Source: Virgibacillus halotolerans (GTDB lineage Bacteria; Bacillota; Bacilli; Bacillales; Amphibacillaceae). Taken from it: DNA of 64,000 bases. Numbering within the stretch: position 1 is the first letter of the stretch; every line of letters starts with the position of its first letter. The DNA is taken from contig NZ_JAFBEA010000004.1 in assembly GCF_016908515.1 (NCBI RefSeq), forward strand, positions 1-64,000, given 5' to 3'. Below are positions 26,860 to 36,153 of the stretch, piece after piece. The position numbers and the translations under genes were made by a program. Below the pieces are notes generated by a model. The model was not told where the DNA came from. It did no database searches and was given only the letters and a program-made list of their open reading frames with translations.

Positions 26860-28797
26860 CTACGCTTCCACCAGCATTTTCATAAATTCCTCATACGTAC
26901 CAGCTTTGATCAGGTTTTGTACGATGCTGGGGCTGTCGATGATGTTCCCTAATAGCTCATACATTGGCTGCAAGTCTTCTTGGCTATTCTTCTTTACACT
27001 TAGTACGCAAATAAATTGGACGGGCTTGTCGTTCCAGCTTATTGGCTTTTTCAGTGTGCAGATGGATAAGAATGTTTCGTTGGAATGTGGTGTGATTGGA
27101 TGTGGGATGGCGATCAAGTTCCCAAAGGAAGTTGGTGCGACCTTCTCCCTTTCGTAGATGGCGGGGAGGAAATCTGGGTCAACGTATCCTTTTTCCAATA
27201 GTTTGCTGTGCATAAATGCCAGTGCTTCTTCTTTCGTCGCAAATTCCTTTTGTAAGAATGTGCGCGCTTCCTGGAAGTAAGTGAAAACATGTTGCTTATT
27301 ATCGATGACGACTTTTTCTATTTTTTCTATATCCTGATTTCCTAAAATAGCATTGACTTCAATAACTGGTACGGGCAAGTTTTCCTCGATCGGGATCGAA
27401 CTGACGATAAAGTCGATCTCATTTAAATTGTATTGGTGCAACTTGTAATATTCTGTTGTGCCAATAATATCGAGGCTGCTGCCGAATTGGGAGCGCAGTT
27501 TATAGTAAATTAATTTTGCCGTGCCGAGTCCGGATGCACAAACAATCAGACAGCGTTTGGCGTCTGATATTAATTTCCTCCGTTCCATGGCAGCGCCGAT
27601 ATGCAGCGTGAGATAGCCAATTTCATTTTCATCGATGATTGTTTTGGTTTGCTTTTCGATGGCTAGGCCGGCGATAATTCCCGCCTCAAATGCCAATGGA
27701 TAGTTCTTTTTAATATCCTCGATCAGGGGGTTTCTGATATTCATCCCGTATTTATAGCGATTTACTGCCGGTTTTAAATGCAGGGATAGGGCGATAATCA
27801 GTTCTTTATCCTCTTTTATTCCTAAATTCAGTTCCGCTTCAATTTGTTCCAATGCATTTGTTACGATGTTAAGAATCTCCTGATCCATCACCTGTTCAAC
27901 GACTTTTCCCCCGGATGTTGTTTGGGAAAGCATTTTTGTGCCCAGTAAATGAATCGCGATATAGGCGGTTTCTTCTTGCGGAAAGTCAACTTGCAGCTTT
28001 TCCTCTACTTCGCTGACGATTTCTTTTGCGACTTGGTATTCTTTTTGTTCAATTATTTCCTTTATTTCTGCTTGATACAGTGTGACATGGTAACCGCTTT
28101 TAATTCGTTTATAGGCAATCGCCATATGAATTAACAGGTTGTTGATCGCGATATCGGAGAGGGTAATCTGATGTGCTTTGATCTGACTAATGATAATTGC
28201 ATAAATGGTATCCAGTATTTCCTTGTCAATGAGATTGAATTGGGAAGCATCTCCATCCCAGCGTTCCCCGATTTTCCCCCTACGATCAAATACATATTCG
28301 GCCATACAATAGCGCATCTTAAACTCATTCCCATTCACTTTCAGGCCATAATTGGGTCGTGATTCGACAACGATATCATATGCGGAAAGTACTTTTTTTA
28401 CTTCGATTAAGTCATTTTGAATGGTTGATTTGCTGACGTATATTTCATCTGCTAAATCATCCAGTTTGATATAAGCGTCATACAGCAATAACCGTTTGAT
28501 TACGTAGGCGATCCGCTCTTCTGGCGTTTTTGGGACGTTGGCATCATTTGTGATCGATAAAGTTTGTAAATAGTCGCGGAACTGCGCTTCATCGGTAATA
28601 TGCAATTGATACCCCTGCCCCATGATGGCATCAATGGATGCACCATGATCGGCCAGTAAGGCATCTAGGTTTTTCACATCATCCCTTGTCGTACGTGACG
28701 TAACCTGATTAATATTGGCTAAAAACTTACCTGTAATGGGCGATTGAACGGCCATTAATTCTCGTAATATTATTTTCATTCTGGAGTTCAACATCAT
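26860..28797 (-). CDS. licR: LicR-like PRD transcriptional activator with EIIB and EIIA domains
   Basis: 645 residues. N-terminal helix-turn-helix pairs (about 1-180, including LADEIYVSKSTIQNDL), two PTS regulation domains with conserved His (LLIHMAIAYKR and AIHLLG; ALSLHLKPAVNR and GYLTLHIGAAMER), an EIIB-like domain (Cys in VCASGLGTAKLI) and a C-terminal EIIA domain (His in LIAIPHPITPH). Such activators drive lic-type operons when phosphorylated by HPr and are switched off by phosphorylation from the cognate EIIB when no substrate is transported. It is the last gene of the operon, unlike B. subtilis where licR is upstream. Start ATG 28797 follows AAAGGAG. Confidence 0.88.
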   Translation of the reverse strand: MMLNSRMKIILRELMAVQSPITGKFLANINQVTSRTTRDDVKNLDALLADHGASIDAIMGQGYQLHITDEAQFRDYLQTLSITNDANVPKTPEERIAYVIKRLLLYDAYIKLDDLADEIYVSKSTIQNDLIEVKKVLSAYDIVVESRPNYGLKVNGNEFKMRYCMAEYVFDRRGKIGERWDGDASQFNLIDKEILDTIYAIIISQIKAHQITLSDIAINNLLIHMAIAYKRIKSGYHVTLYQAEIKEIIEQKEYQVAKEIVSEVEEKLQVDFPQEETAYIAIHLLGTKMLSQTTSGGKVVEQVMDQEILNIVTNALEQIEAELNLGIKEDKELIIALSLHLKPAVNRYKYGMNIRNPLIEDIKKNYPLAFEAGIIAGLAIEKQTKTIIDENEIGYLTLHIGAAMERRKLISDAKRCLIVCASGLGTAKLIYYKLRSQFGSSLDIIGTTEYYKLHQYNLNEIDFIVSSIPIEENLPVPVIEVNAILGNQDIEKIEKVVIDNKQHVFTYFQEARTFLQKEFATKEEALAFMHSKLLEKGYVDPDFLPAIYEREKVAPTSFGNLIAIPHPITPHSNETFLSICTLKKPISWNDKPVQFICVLSVKKNSQEDLQPMYELLGNIIDSPSIVQNLIKAGTYEEFMKMLVEA

Positions 28798-28842
28798 GTC
28801 TTTTCTCCTTTAACTGCGTCTCTCGTTTAACATTTACTGCCG

Positions 28843-28877
28843 AAAAGGCTCTGATTCAACAGCGAACCAGAACCCTT
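28843..28877 (-). terminator. Probable terminator/attenuator between licH and licR
   Basis: On the minus strand AAGGGTTCTGGTTC pairs imperfectly with GAATCAGAGCCTT across a six-base loop and is followed by TTCGGC. The U-tract is short, so this is an attenuator at best, reducing activator expression relative to the enzymes. Confidence 0.4.
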
Positions 28878-28889
28878 GCAAAATTCCCA

Positions 28890-30209
28890 TTATACAATAG
28901 ACAGATGGAACTGTGGCAAATAGTCCATATGTGCTTCCACCATCTCATCCAATATTTCCTTTGCGACCGAATCGGAAGGGACGAGTGGATTAATTGTCAT
29001 TGCTAGTAAAGCCGTTTGATAATTTCCTGTAACGGCTGCTTCTGCAGCAACCCGTTCAAAGGATTTGATTTGTTGCACAAGCCCCCTGACAGGCACAGGC
29101 AATTCACCGATATGGATTGGCTTCGGACCCTCTTTTGTAATCAAACAACTCACTTCCACAGCCGAGTCAGCCGGAATACCCGCGATGGCACCGTTGTTTC
29201 TTACATTCACTGGTTGGATATCCTGTTTATCGTTGTAGATGGAATGAATCAAACTGCAGGCTGCATCACTATAGTGCGCTCCACCACGTTCTTCCAATTG
29301 TGGGGGCTTGGTCGTTAATGTCGGATCGCTATAAAGTTTAAATAAATCCTTTTCCAACTTTTGCACGACTTGGGCACGTGTTCCATTTTCCGCAAAGTCC
29401 TGTTGTTCTTGTTCCAGCATGTTGCTCGTTTGGTAATAATAGCGATGATATGGACATGGCAATACGCCCAATGCTTGGATGAAGTCTTTTTCCCAGCCGA
29501 GATCCACGATATTTTTCATTGTCATTCCGGCACCGTTTGTCAATTTTTCGATCACGGTTTCTGTTATGATTTGGCCGTCTAAATACACTTCCAAACCATA
29601 GACCATATGATTTAATCCTGCAAAATCAATCCGCACCCTAGTCGGATCTACTTCAAGCATTTCTGCAACACCCATCTGCATCCCAATCGGCACATTACAT
29701 AAACCGATTGTTTTCTTGATATTACTATACCGCAGAACGGCTTCCGTTACCATGCCTGCCGGATTGGAAAAATTAATCAGCCATGCGCCCGGGCAAAGCG
29801 TTTCGATATCTTTACAAATATCTAGGATTACGGGTATCGTGCGCAAGCCTTTGAATAATCCCCCGGGACCATTTGTTTCCTGACCAATTACTCCGTATTT
29901 CAATGGAATGCTTTCATCCTTCGCCCGTGCTTCCAATTGCCCAACACGGATTTGCGTGGTTACAAAATCCGCACCGGGTAATGCTGTTTTTCGGTCCAAT
30001 GACAAATGAATTTTCATCGGTACGCCGGCTTTTTCCACCATCCGCTTTGCCAGTGCACCAACAATTTCCAGCTTTTCTTTTCCCGCTGGAATATCTACGA
30101 GCCAGAGTTCGCGAATCGGTAATTCCTCATACCGATTGATAAATCCTTCAATCAGCTCTGGCGTATAGCTCGATCCGCCGCCAATGGTTACAATTTTGAT
30201 TCCGTCCAT
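28890..30209 (-). CDS. licH: GH4 6-phospho-beta-glucosidase (LicH-like)
   Basis: 439 residues, the usual length. GH4 enzymes use NAD+ and a divalent metal: TIGGGSSYTPELIEG is the NAD-binding loop, GLCNVPIG contains the metal-binding Cys, and GLNHMVYG the metal-binding His. It hydrolyses 6-phospho-beta-glucosides brought in by the PTS to glucose 6-phosphate and the aglycone or glucose. It follows the EIIB-EIIC-EIIA-GH1 genes after a 246-base gap filled by a tandem repeat. Start ATG 30209 follows GGGGAG. Confidence 0.9.
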   Translation of the reverse strand: MDGIKIVTIGGGSSYTPELIEGFINRYEELPIRELWLVDIPAGKEKLEIVGALAKRMVEKAGVPMKIHLSLDRKTALPGADFVTTQIRVGQLEARAKDESIPLKYGVIGQETNGPGGLFKGLRTIPVILDICKDIETLCPGAWLINFSNPAGMVTEAVLRYSNIKKTIGLCNVPIGMQMGVAEMLEVDPTRVRIDFAGLNHMVYGLEVYLDGQIITETVIEKLTNGAGMTMKNIVDLGWEKDFIQALGVLPCPYHRYYYQTSNMLEQEQQDFAENGTRAQVVQKLEKDLFKLYSDPTLTTKPPQLEERGGAHYSDAACSLIHSIYNDKQDIQPVNVRNNGAIAGIPADSAVEVSCLITKEGPKPIHIGELPVPVRGLVQQIKSFERVAAEAAVTGNYQTALLAMTINPLVPSDSVAKEILDEMVEAHMDYLPQFHLSIV

Positions 30210-30319
30210 TTATATCACTCCCCTATCTGGTATACGTGTCCTGGCTGTGGAGGGACGCTTGCGCGAGAGGTACACTAACTCGCGCAACACGCTGCTCCAC
30301 TCATGCGGGAGATGCCTTA

Positions 30320-30445
30320 ACTCGCGCGACTGCACCAACAACTCGTGCGACTGCTCCACTTACTCGCGCAACTGCACCATCTACTCGCACGACTGCTCCA
30401 CTTACTCGCGCGGCAGCACCTCCAACTCGCGCAGCCACGCCCGTG
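30320..30445. repeat. Six tandem 21-bp units inside the lic operon
   Basis: Units start at 30320, 30341, 30362, 30383, 30404 and 30425; each begins ACTCG(C/T)(G/A)C and most continue with ACTGC(A/T)CCA. Degenerate units extend upstream to about 30275. GC content is much higher than the surroundings. All frames stay open because the unit is a multiple of three, which explains several overlapping repetitive reading frames; I see no ribosome site or family for them. The array lies between the GH1 and GH4 genes and so is transcribed. Confidence 0.85.
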
Positions 30446-30455
30446 CGCTCACACT

Positions 30456-31844
30456 TTAAAATCCATTATTCTCCGATACTTCCTTAATCCAATGCGCACT
30501 TTTCTTCGGTGTCCGTTGCTTTGTTTCGATATCGACGGAAAAGAATCCATAGCGATTTTTATAGGCATTCATCCATGACCAATTGTCCATCGTTGACCAC
30601 AAATGATAGCCTTTTGCGTTACATCCTTCTTCGATCGCCTTGTGCAGCCATTTTAAGTGTTCGCGGATAAATTCAATCCGGTAATCATCCTGGATTTCAC
30701 CGTCTTGTTCAAATCGGCCTTCATCCTGTACGCCCATTCCGTTTTCCGATATAAATGATTCGATATTACCGTAGTTTTCTTTCAGGTTGATCATAATGTC
30801 GTAAATGCCCTTTTCATAAATCTCCCAGCCACGGTATTTGTTCATTTTTCTTCCTGGCATTTCATAATTATCGAAGAACCAGTCAGGCATGAATGGACCA
30901 TATGGATTTGGCAAGTGCTCCTTCGCTTTGACACGTCGTGGCTGATAATAATTCACGCCGAGAATATCTGCAACGCCCGCTTTTAAGAGTGCTTTATCAC
31001 CTTTTTCCGTGACAGGCAATTGCCCATGTTCGCGTAAAATGTCGATCAGTTCTGCCGGGTATTCCCCTAATACCGACGGATCCAAAAAGCTTCGATTAAA
31101 GAATAAATCCGTTATACGGGATGCCTTTAAATCCGCCGGGTTGTTACTTCTCGGATAAGATGGTGTCAGGTTTAAGATAATGCCAATCTGTCCTCCTGCA
31201 ATGTTACAGGTGCGGAAAGCTTCCACTGCCTTCGCGTGTGCAATCATGGTGTGATATGCAACCTGCGCGGCGCGTCTTGCATCGACAACATTTGGATAGT
31301 GGAAATCGTACAAGTAGCCACCTTCAACTGGAACAATTGGCTCGTTAAATGTAAACCATTTTTGCACACGATCCCCGAATAAATGAAAAGCTTCCTTTGC
31401 ATAAGCGGTATAGGCGCTGACGACTTCCCTGCTTTCCCAGCCGCCTTCCTCCTGTAATTCAAGGGGCATATCGAAATGAAACAGGTTTACAAATGGCTCA
31501 ATATCATTGGCAATCAGCTCGTCAATCACATTGTTATAAAATGTTACCGCTTCTTGATTCACTTCACCCCGTCCACCTGGAATAAGCCGTGACCAGGAAA
31601 TCGACATGCGAAATGTATTATGGCCAATTTCTTTCATTAATTGGATGTCTTCTTTATAACGGTGATAAAAGTCAGATGTTGATTCCGGTCCAACATTGTC
31701 AAAGAAACGATTGGGTTCTTTTTCATACCAGTGATCCCAGATATTTTTCCCTTTTCCACCTTCATCCGTAGCACCTTCAATTTGTGTAGCTGATGTTGCA
31801 CTTCCCCACCAAAAATCTTTCGGAAATTTATAATGTATCGTCAT
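30456..31844 (-). CDS. GH1 6-phospho-beta-glucosidase
   Basis: 462 residues, full length for GH1. N-terminal FPKDFWWGSATSATQIEG, acid/base Glu in FTFNEP (about residue 175) and nucleophile Glu in ISENGMG (about 360) are clear. SMDNWSW and K/Y residues near the C-terminus fit the phosphate-binding loop of 6-phospho-beta-glycosidases, and the PTS genes upstream support that. It cleaves phosphorylated cellobiose-type disaccharides in the cytosol. Start ATG 31844 follows AGGAGG. Confidence 0.9.
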   Translation of the reverse strand: MTIHYKFPKDFWWGSATSATQIEGATDEGGKGKNIWDHWYEKEPNRFFDNVGPESTSDFYHRYKEDIQLMKEIGHNTFRMSISWSRLIPGGRGEVNQEAVTFYNNVIDELIANDIEPFVNLFHFDMPLELQEEGGWESREVVSAYTAYAKEAFHLFGDRVQKWFTFNEPIVPVEGGYLYDFHYPNVVDARRAAQVAYHTMIAHAKAVEAFRTCNIAGGQIGIILNLTPSYPRSNNPADLKASRITDLFFNRSFLDPSVLGEYPAELIDILREHGQLPVTEKGDKALLKAGVADILGVNYYQPRRVKAKEHLPNPYGPFMPDWFFDNYEMPGRKMNKYRGWEIYEKGIYDIMINLKENYGNIESFISENGMGVQDEGRFEQDGEIQDDYRIEFIREHLKWLHKAIEEGCNAKGYHLWSTMDNWSWMNAYKNRYGFFSVDIETKQRTPKKSAHWIKEVSENNGF

Positions 31845-31855
31845 TGCTATGCCTC

Positions 31856-32161
31856 CTATTTGTTACGATAAATTTCGATGATTTCTACTGCTAAATCTCT
31901 GACTGTCATTGATGTCATCAGGTGATCCTGGGAGTGGATCAGCATCACATTAATGAGATTTTGTTCGCCATTGGCTTCTTTTTGCAATAAACTGGTTTGG
32001 TAATGGTGCGCCTTCCCCAATTCTTCTCCCGCTTCTTCTATTAATTGATCCGCTGCCGCGAAATCTCCAGCCTTCGCTTCCTGGATTGCTTCCATCGCGT
32101 TGGATTTTCCATTTCCTGCGTATAAAATAATTTGAAAAGCAACTTCTGTCATTTCGTCCAT
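31856..32161 (-). CDS. licA: PTS lactose/cellobiose EIIA (LicA-like)
   Basis: About 101 residues. The helical EIIA-Lac fold is recognisable from FQIILYAGNGKSNAMEAI, and the phosphorylated His is in MLIHSQDHLM. It relays phosphate from HPr to EIIB. The start is ATG 32161, eight bases after GAGGTG; the frame is open two codons more to a TTG too close to the ribosome site. Confidence 0.9.
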   Translation of the reverse strand: MDEMTEVAFQIILYAGNGKSNAMEAIQEAKAGDFAAADQLIEEAGEELGKAHHYQTSLLQKEANGEQNLINVMLIHSQDHLMTSMTVRDLAVEIIEIYRNK

Positions 32162-32217
32162 GTGCAATTCACCTCTGAAGTCTCGTAATTTATTTTTCTG
32201 TGATGTAGCGTGCGTAT

Positions 32218-33513
32218 CTATTCTGATTTCGTCTCTTCTTTTTGTTCATTTTCATAATAATTTTTATCTAATATTTTCAAGAACGGCCACCAGATAATCA
32301 TTACAATAAATAGGTTAAAGGCTTGTAATACGCCGCCCTGCCAAGCATTACCCGTTGCTAAAAATCCATTTAAAATGGGTGGTGTTGTCCATGGAACGAT
32401 AATTCCTGCTGGCGGCGGAACCAATCCCGTCGACATCGCAAAGTACGTGATCACCGTAATAATCACTGGAGCGACTAGCCATGGGATAAGCACTAATGGG
32501 TTCATGATGATTGGAAGCCCAAAGATAATCGGCTCATTCACGTTAAAGAGACCCGCTGGCGCGCCCAGTTTTCCTAATTCTTTCAGTTGCCGGCTTCGAC
32601 CGATTAAAAAGATCAAAATAATGACGGCCAATGTCATACCGGATCCCCCCATACCAACGAGGAAGGAATCAACAAATTGCTTGGTTACAATGTTCGGTAG
32701 CTCTGTCCCCGCCTGGAAAGCGGTCAAGTTTTGATCGTTTAATGCATACCAGATTGGATCAAACACAGAGTTCACAATAATTTGGCCGTGCAATCCAAAG
32801 AACCAGAAGACTTGAATCAATAGTACCGCAATAATCGTAGCAGGTAATCCACTACCAAGTACTGTCAGTGGTTCCTGAATGATCGTATAAATGAAATTTT
32901 GCACCGTGTCGAATGGTGTGAAACTGAATATAATCCGAACGGCTAAAAATGCCGTAAGTGTGAATGTGATTGGAATTAACGCATTAAATGATTTGGAAAC
33001 GGCCCCCGGAACACCGGCAGGCATCTTAATCGTCCATCCTTTGCCAACGAAAAACCGATAAAGTTCTGCCGAGATAAAGGCAGTGAAAATACCAAGAAAC
33101 ATACCTTCCGCACCAAGGACTGCTGTTGGTATGACGCCTTCTACCCCATCCAGCACTTGTGGCGTTAATATAAGAAACGAAGCAAACGCAACAACCCCGC
33201 CATAAATTGCTTCACCTCCATAATGCTCGGTTAATTTATACCCAATTCCTATGATGACGAAGGTCCCCATGATGCTCAGTGTCGCAGCGGACGCCGGACC
33301 GAGCAAGTCCTGGTAGGTGGCAAATGCTTCCTCCCCAATCAACTTATCAAGGAAAGGAAAGTTTGCGATAACAACGAATATCGATCCGAAAATAATCAGT
33401 GGCAATGCCACCATAAATCCATCACGTAAAGCGGTTAAATAACGGTTATTATTCAGCTTGTCTGCGATCGGCAATAAAAAGTCCTCTAAATACTGCATAA
33501 ATTTATTATTCAT
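32218..33513 (-). CDS. licC: PTS cellobiose-family EIIC permease (LicC-like)
   Basis: 431 residues, eight to ten membrane helices. The N-terminus (LPIADKLNNNRYLTALRDGF), FWFFGLHG and the LFNVNEPIIFGLPI motif near 325 are EIIC-Lac/Cel signatures. It moves and phosphorylates the beta-glucoside with EIIB. Start ATG 33513 follows GGGGGAG. Confidence 0.92.
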   Translation of the reverse strand: MNNKFMQYLEDFLLPIADKLNNNRYLTALRDGFMVALPLIIFGSIFVVIANFPFLDKLIGEEAFATYQDLLGPASAATLSIMGTFVIIGIGYKLTEHYGGEAIYGGVVAFASFLILTPQVLDGVEGVIPTAVLGAEGMFLGIFTAFISAELYRFFVGKGWTIKMPAGVPGAVSKSFNALIPITFTLTAFLAVRIIFSFTPFDTVQNFIYTIIQEPLTVLGSGLPATIIAVLLIQVFWFFGLHGQIIVNSVFDPIWYALNDQNLTAFQAGTELPNIVTKQFVDSFLVGMGGSGMTLAVIILIFLIGRSRQLKELGKLGAPAGLFNVNEPIIFGLPIIMNPLVLIPWLVAPVIITVITYFAMSTGLVPPPAGIIVPWTTPPILNGFLATGNAWQGGVLQAFNLFIVMIIWWPFLKILDKNYYENEQKEETKSE

Positions 33514-33533
33514 GATTCTCCCCCGCTCCCTTT

Positions 33534-33842
33534 TTACTCAGCCATTAACTCTAGTGCTTTATTCAAAACGGCTTCCCCGTCCACTCGTCCGTACGCCATC
33601 GCGTCGATAACATCTAGTGGGATGCCAACTTCATCCGCAACCTTACCAAGCTTCTTCTTCATAAAACGCATCTGCGGACCAATTAACAAAACATCCGCCT
33701 TTTCCATATCCTGCTTGGCCTTGTCCTGACCCACAGCCCAAATGTTTACTTCAATTCCCTTTTTCTCCGCAGCCTCCTCCATTTTAGAAACTAGTAAACT
33801 TGTAGACATACCTGCTGAACACGCTAGTAATATATTTTTCAT
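33534..33842 (-). CDS. licB: PTS cellobiose EIIB (LicB-like)
   Basis: About 102 residues. The phosphorylated Cys lies in ILLACSAGMSTSLLV at the N-terminus, then LLIGPQMRFM, as in EIIB-Cel. First gene of the operon. Start ATG 33842 has AGGAGG seven bases upstream; the preceding TTG is too close. Confidence 0.92.
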   Translation of the reverse strand: MKNILLACSAGMSTSLLVSKMEEAAEKKGIEVNIWAVGQDKAKQDMEKADVLLIGPQMRFMKKKLGKVADEVGIPLDVIDAMAYGRVDGEAVLNKALELMAE

Positions 33843-33890
33843 CAAAATTCCTCCTAGAATTGTTTCATTTATGATTATGAATCTACTATT

Positions 33891-33913
33891 ATTATATGAT
33901 GTAAACGCCTACA
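33891..33913 (-). promoter_or_regulatory. lic promoter -10 with cre-like box
   Basis: TATAAT (33896-33891, minus strand) lies about 50 bases before licB. Immediately upstream, 33900-33913 reads TGTAAACGCCTACA on the plus strand, one mismatch from the CcpA cre consensus TGWAANCGNTNWCA. A box overlapping the -35/-10 spacer would repress the operon when preferred sugars are present. The -35 is poor, consistent with dependence on the LicR-type activator. Confidence 0.55.
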
Positions 33914-33988
33914 ACTACACACATTGATTTTCCGTTAGATGGAGGAAATGATTAAACGCTTACTTGGGGGAGGGAAACGGCGTTGTGG

Positions 33989-34093
33989 CCCGATTTAGGT
34001 ACGCACTTTCCCGATTGACCGGTGTTGACGCCCGATTTCGATGCGTGCCCTCCCGATTGGCTGGTACTGGCGCCCGTTTTCGATGACCCAATT
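33989..34093. repeat. Five tandem 21-bp CCCGATT units
   Basis: Units begin at 33989, 34010, 34031, 34052 and 34073, each with CCCGATT or CCCGTTT, again alternating so that a 42-bp period appears. This is the same family and phase as the array at 23485-23724, 10 kb away. It lies between the lic promoter and the terminator of the iron/cobalamin operon. Confidence 0.8.
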
Positions 34094-34128
34094 GCACATT
34101 TCCTCAGGAATCCACAGTAAAATTCATA

Positions 34129-34179
34129 CAAAAAAACGCAACAAAAAATGCTTTTAACACCTGCTTTTTTTTGTTGCGT
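34129..34179 (-). terminator. Terminator of the metal-chelate ABC operon
   Basis: ACGCAACAAAAAA (34136-34148) and TTTTTTGTTGCGT (34167-34179) are complementary around an 18-base loop; on the minus strand the stem is followed by a run of T. It lies about 110 bases after the binding-protein gene. Confidence 0.65.
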
Positions 34180-34287
34180 CATGCTATTTAATCAACTATT
34201 ATATTGGCTAAACTTAAAATGAATACAATATTTAACGAGTCATATATCATTCATTTCCTATCGCATGGCATCTTCCGTATTTTAAAC

Positions 34288-35316
34288 TCACCTAAACTTT
34301 TCTGGATAAAAGCCTTCCGTCAATATTTTTAACCCACGCGTTACGCGAACGTTTCCTGTTGTATCTTCTACTTGTGCGGCGATATAGTTATTGTTTTTAA
34401 CCGCAGTTACATCCTGCAGTGAAGCGTTGTTGGAAACCAGTTTTTCTAAATCTTCCGGTTCTGTTCCACAACAATACGACATCACAATCACATCTGGGTC
34501 ACGATCCACCACTTCTTCCCAGCTGGTATCAAAGAGATACTCATCTTCATCAGCGAAAATGTTTTCCCCACCCGCAAGTTCGATGAGGTTATTATCTAAA
34601 GAGATGCCGCCTGACACTTGTGCAGATCCAGAGTCACCGCCACTCATTAACAGTACTTTTACGGGCTCATCGACATCGCCAACCTGATCTGTAATATCAT
34701 CTATTTCTTCTTGCATCGATTGGATGAGTGTTTCTCCGCGTTCCTCCACACCGAAAATTTGTGCAACTTCTTCAATTTCTTTGTAAACCATATTTTCCAC
34801 TGTTTCTGGTTTCTCTGATTCCGTTACATAAGCATTAATCCCCAATTTATCCATTTCTTCCACTGTACCTACACCATTTTCAGTAAAAGTTCTTTCTGAT
34901 CCAATGAGAAAATCAGGATCAGCATTTAACAGTACTTCCTTAGATGGATAACCATCCTCCGCTAGAATCGGGACGTCTTTTAATTTCTTTTCATATTCGG
35001 GTGGTGTATTTTCAGTAACAATCGAATAACCCACAAGCTTATCCTCCAGGTCAAGTGCTGCAAAGAGTTCGGCCTCTTGTTGATACAATGCAACAGCTCG
35101 CTCAGGAGGCTCCTCGAATGTTACATCGCGATCCGCATTATGGATTGTCACAGGATAGGACCCTCCTGCTTCTTTTTCTTTCTGATTATCTGTTTCATTC
35201 CCTTGATCTTTGGAGGATGTATCCCCGTTGCCATCACTTGATGAACCGCAACCAGCTATCAGTATTGCGCTAAAAAAAAGGACCAAAATAACAGCTAAGC
35301 CATGTAATTTTTTCAT
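34288..35316 (-). CDS. Metal-chelate/corrinoid ABC binding lipoprotein
   Basis: 342 residues. Type II signal peptide with lipobox LIAGC (Cys about 23) followed by an acidic Ser/Gly/Asp linker. The mature part has the two-lobed FecB/BtuF layout: P-E-R-A-V-A-L near 70, and ISLDNNLIELAGGENIFADE around 225. It captures a siderophore, haem or cobalamin for the permease encoded upstream. Unusual adjacent Cys residues occur in MSYCCGTEPE. Start ATG 35316 follows AAGGAG. The gene order here is permease, ATPase, binding protein. Ligand unknown: I saw neither a Fur box nor a cobalamin riboswitch. Confidence 0.85.
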   Translation of the reverse strand: MKKLHGLAVILVLFFSAILIAGCGSSSDGNGDTSSKDQGNETDNQKEKEAGGSYPVTIHNADRDVTFEEPPERAVALYQQEAELFAALDLEDKLVGYSIVTENTPPEYEKKLKDVPILAEDGYPSKEVLLNADPDFLIGSERTFTENGVGTVEEMDKLGINAYVTESEKPETVENMVYKEIEEVAQIFGVEERGETLIQSMQEEIDDITDQVGDVDEPVKVLLMSGGDSGSAQVSGGISLDNNLIELAGGENIFADEDEYLFDTSWEEVVDRDPDVIVMSYCCGTEPEDLEKLVSNNASLQDVTAVKNNNYIAAQVEDTTGNVRVTRGLKILTEGFYPEKFR

Positions 35317-35343
35317 GTTCCATCTCCTTCTAATTTTTTATTA

Positions 35344-36153
35344 TTAAATATGCAGCGACTTCCTTTTATCATCTTCACTTGCCTGTAACGTACTGGACAA
35401 AAAAGTGATATGTGTCTTGCCTGTAATAGGATGCTTGATAATGCTTGTGTTCACACGAAATACTTCTTGTAATGTTTCTTCCTCTAATACTTCTTCTGGA
35501 GACCCGGATTTCACAATCTTGCCGTCCTTCATCACATAAATCCGATCACAATAACTGGATGCAATGTTTAAGTCATGCAGTGCAGCGATCACGGTAATAT
35601 TTAATGTTTTCACTAAATCCATCAATTGAAGTTGGTGATGAACATCCAAGTGATTCGTCGGTTCATCAAGCACAAGGACCTTTGCTTGTTGTGCCAATGC
35701 GCGAGCGATCATCACCCGTTGTTTTTCCCCGCCGGATAATGTCGTAATACTTCTATCACTGTACGCAGTCAAGCCTACCTTTTGCAGTGCCTCATCTGCA
35801 ATATGTCCATCTCCTATGGTATCGGATTCCATCATTTTTTTATGTGGGGCACGTCCCATCAGTACGAGTTCTCTAACGGAAAAATCAAACAGACCGCCTG
35901 ATTCCTGGCTAACAACTGCCATTTTCTGTGCCGTTTTTTTAGCGGAGAGCGCATAAATATCTTCATGATCCAGGGTGATTTTTCCGCAATCCGGTTTATT
36001 TACACGATATATATTTTTGAGCAGAGTAGATTTTCCACTCCCGTTTGGTCCAATAATTCCCACGAACTCGCCAGGCTTGGCCTGCAGATAAATATCAGAA
36101 ATAATTTGTTTTCCCTGCATACTGAATGACACATCATCAACATTTAGCTGCAT
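35344..36153 (-). CDS. FecE/BtuD-type ABC ATPase
   Basis: 269 residues. Walker A GPNGSGKSTLLKN, Q-loop SQESGGLFDF, signature LSGGEKQRV, Walker B VLVLDEPTNHLD and switch His in ALHDLN are intact. The family energises FecCD-type importers of iron-siderophores, haem or vitamin B12. Start ATG 36153 overlaps the permease stop (TAATG) and has GGAGGTG upstream, so the two are coupled. Confidence 0.92.
   Translation of the reverse strand: MQLNVDDVSFSMQGKQIISDIYLQAKPGEFVGIIGPNGSGKSTLLKNIYRVNKPDCGKITLDHEDIYALSAKKTAQKMAVVSQESGGLFDFSVRELVLMGRAPHKKMMESDTIGDGHIADEALQKVGLTAYSDRSITTLSGGEKQRVMIARALAQQAKVLVLDEPTNHLDVHHQLQLMDLVKTLNITVIAALHDLNIASSYCDRIYVMKDGKIVKSGSPEEVLEEETLQEVFRVNTSIIKHPITGKTHITFLSSTLQASEDDKRKSLHI

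Noticed and set aside
30184-30578. Three overlapping plus-strand repetitive frames (Cys/Ser-, Thr/Ala- and Leu/His-rich)
   Set aside because: All are readings of the 21-bp array between the GH1 and GH4 genes, opposite to the operon, without ribosome sites.
23485-34093. 21-bp arrays as CRISPR
   Set aside because: Units are contiguous, without unique spacers, and no cas genes are present.
33952-34182. 76-codon Ser/Gly-rich minus-strand frame
   Set aside because: Reading of the CCCGATT array plus terminator; composition is explained by the repeat.
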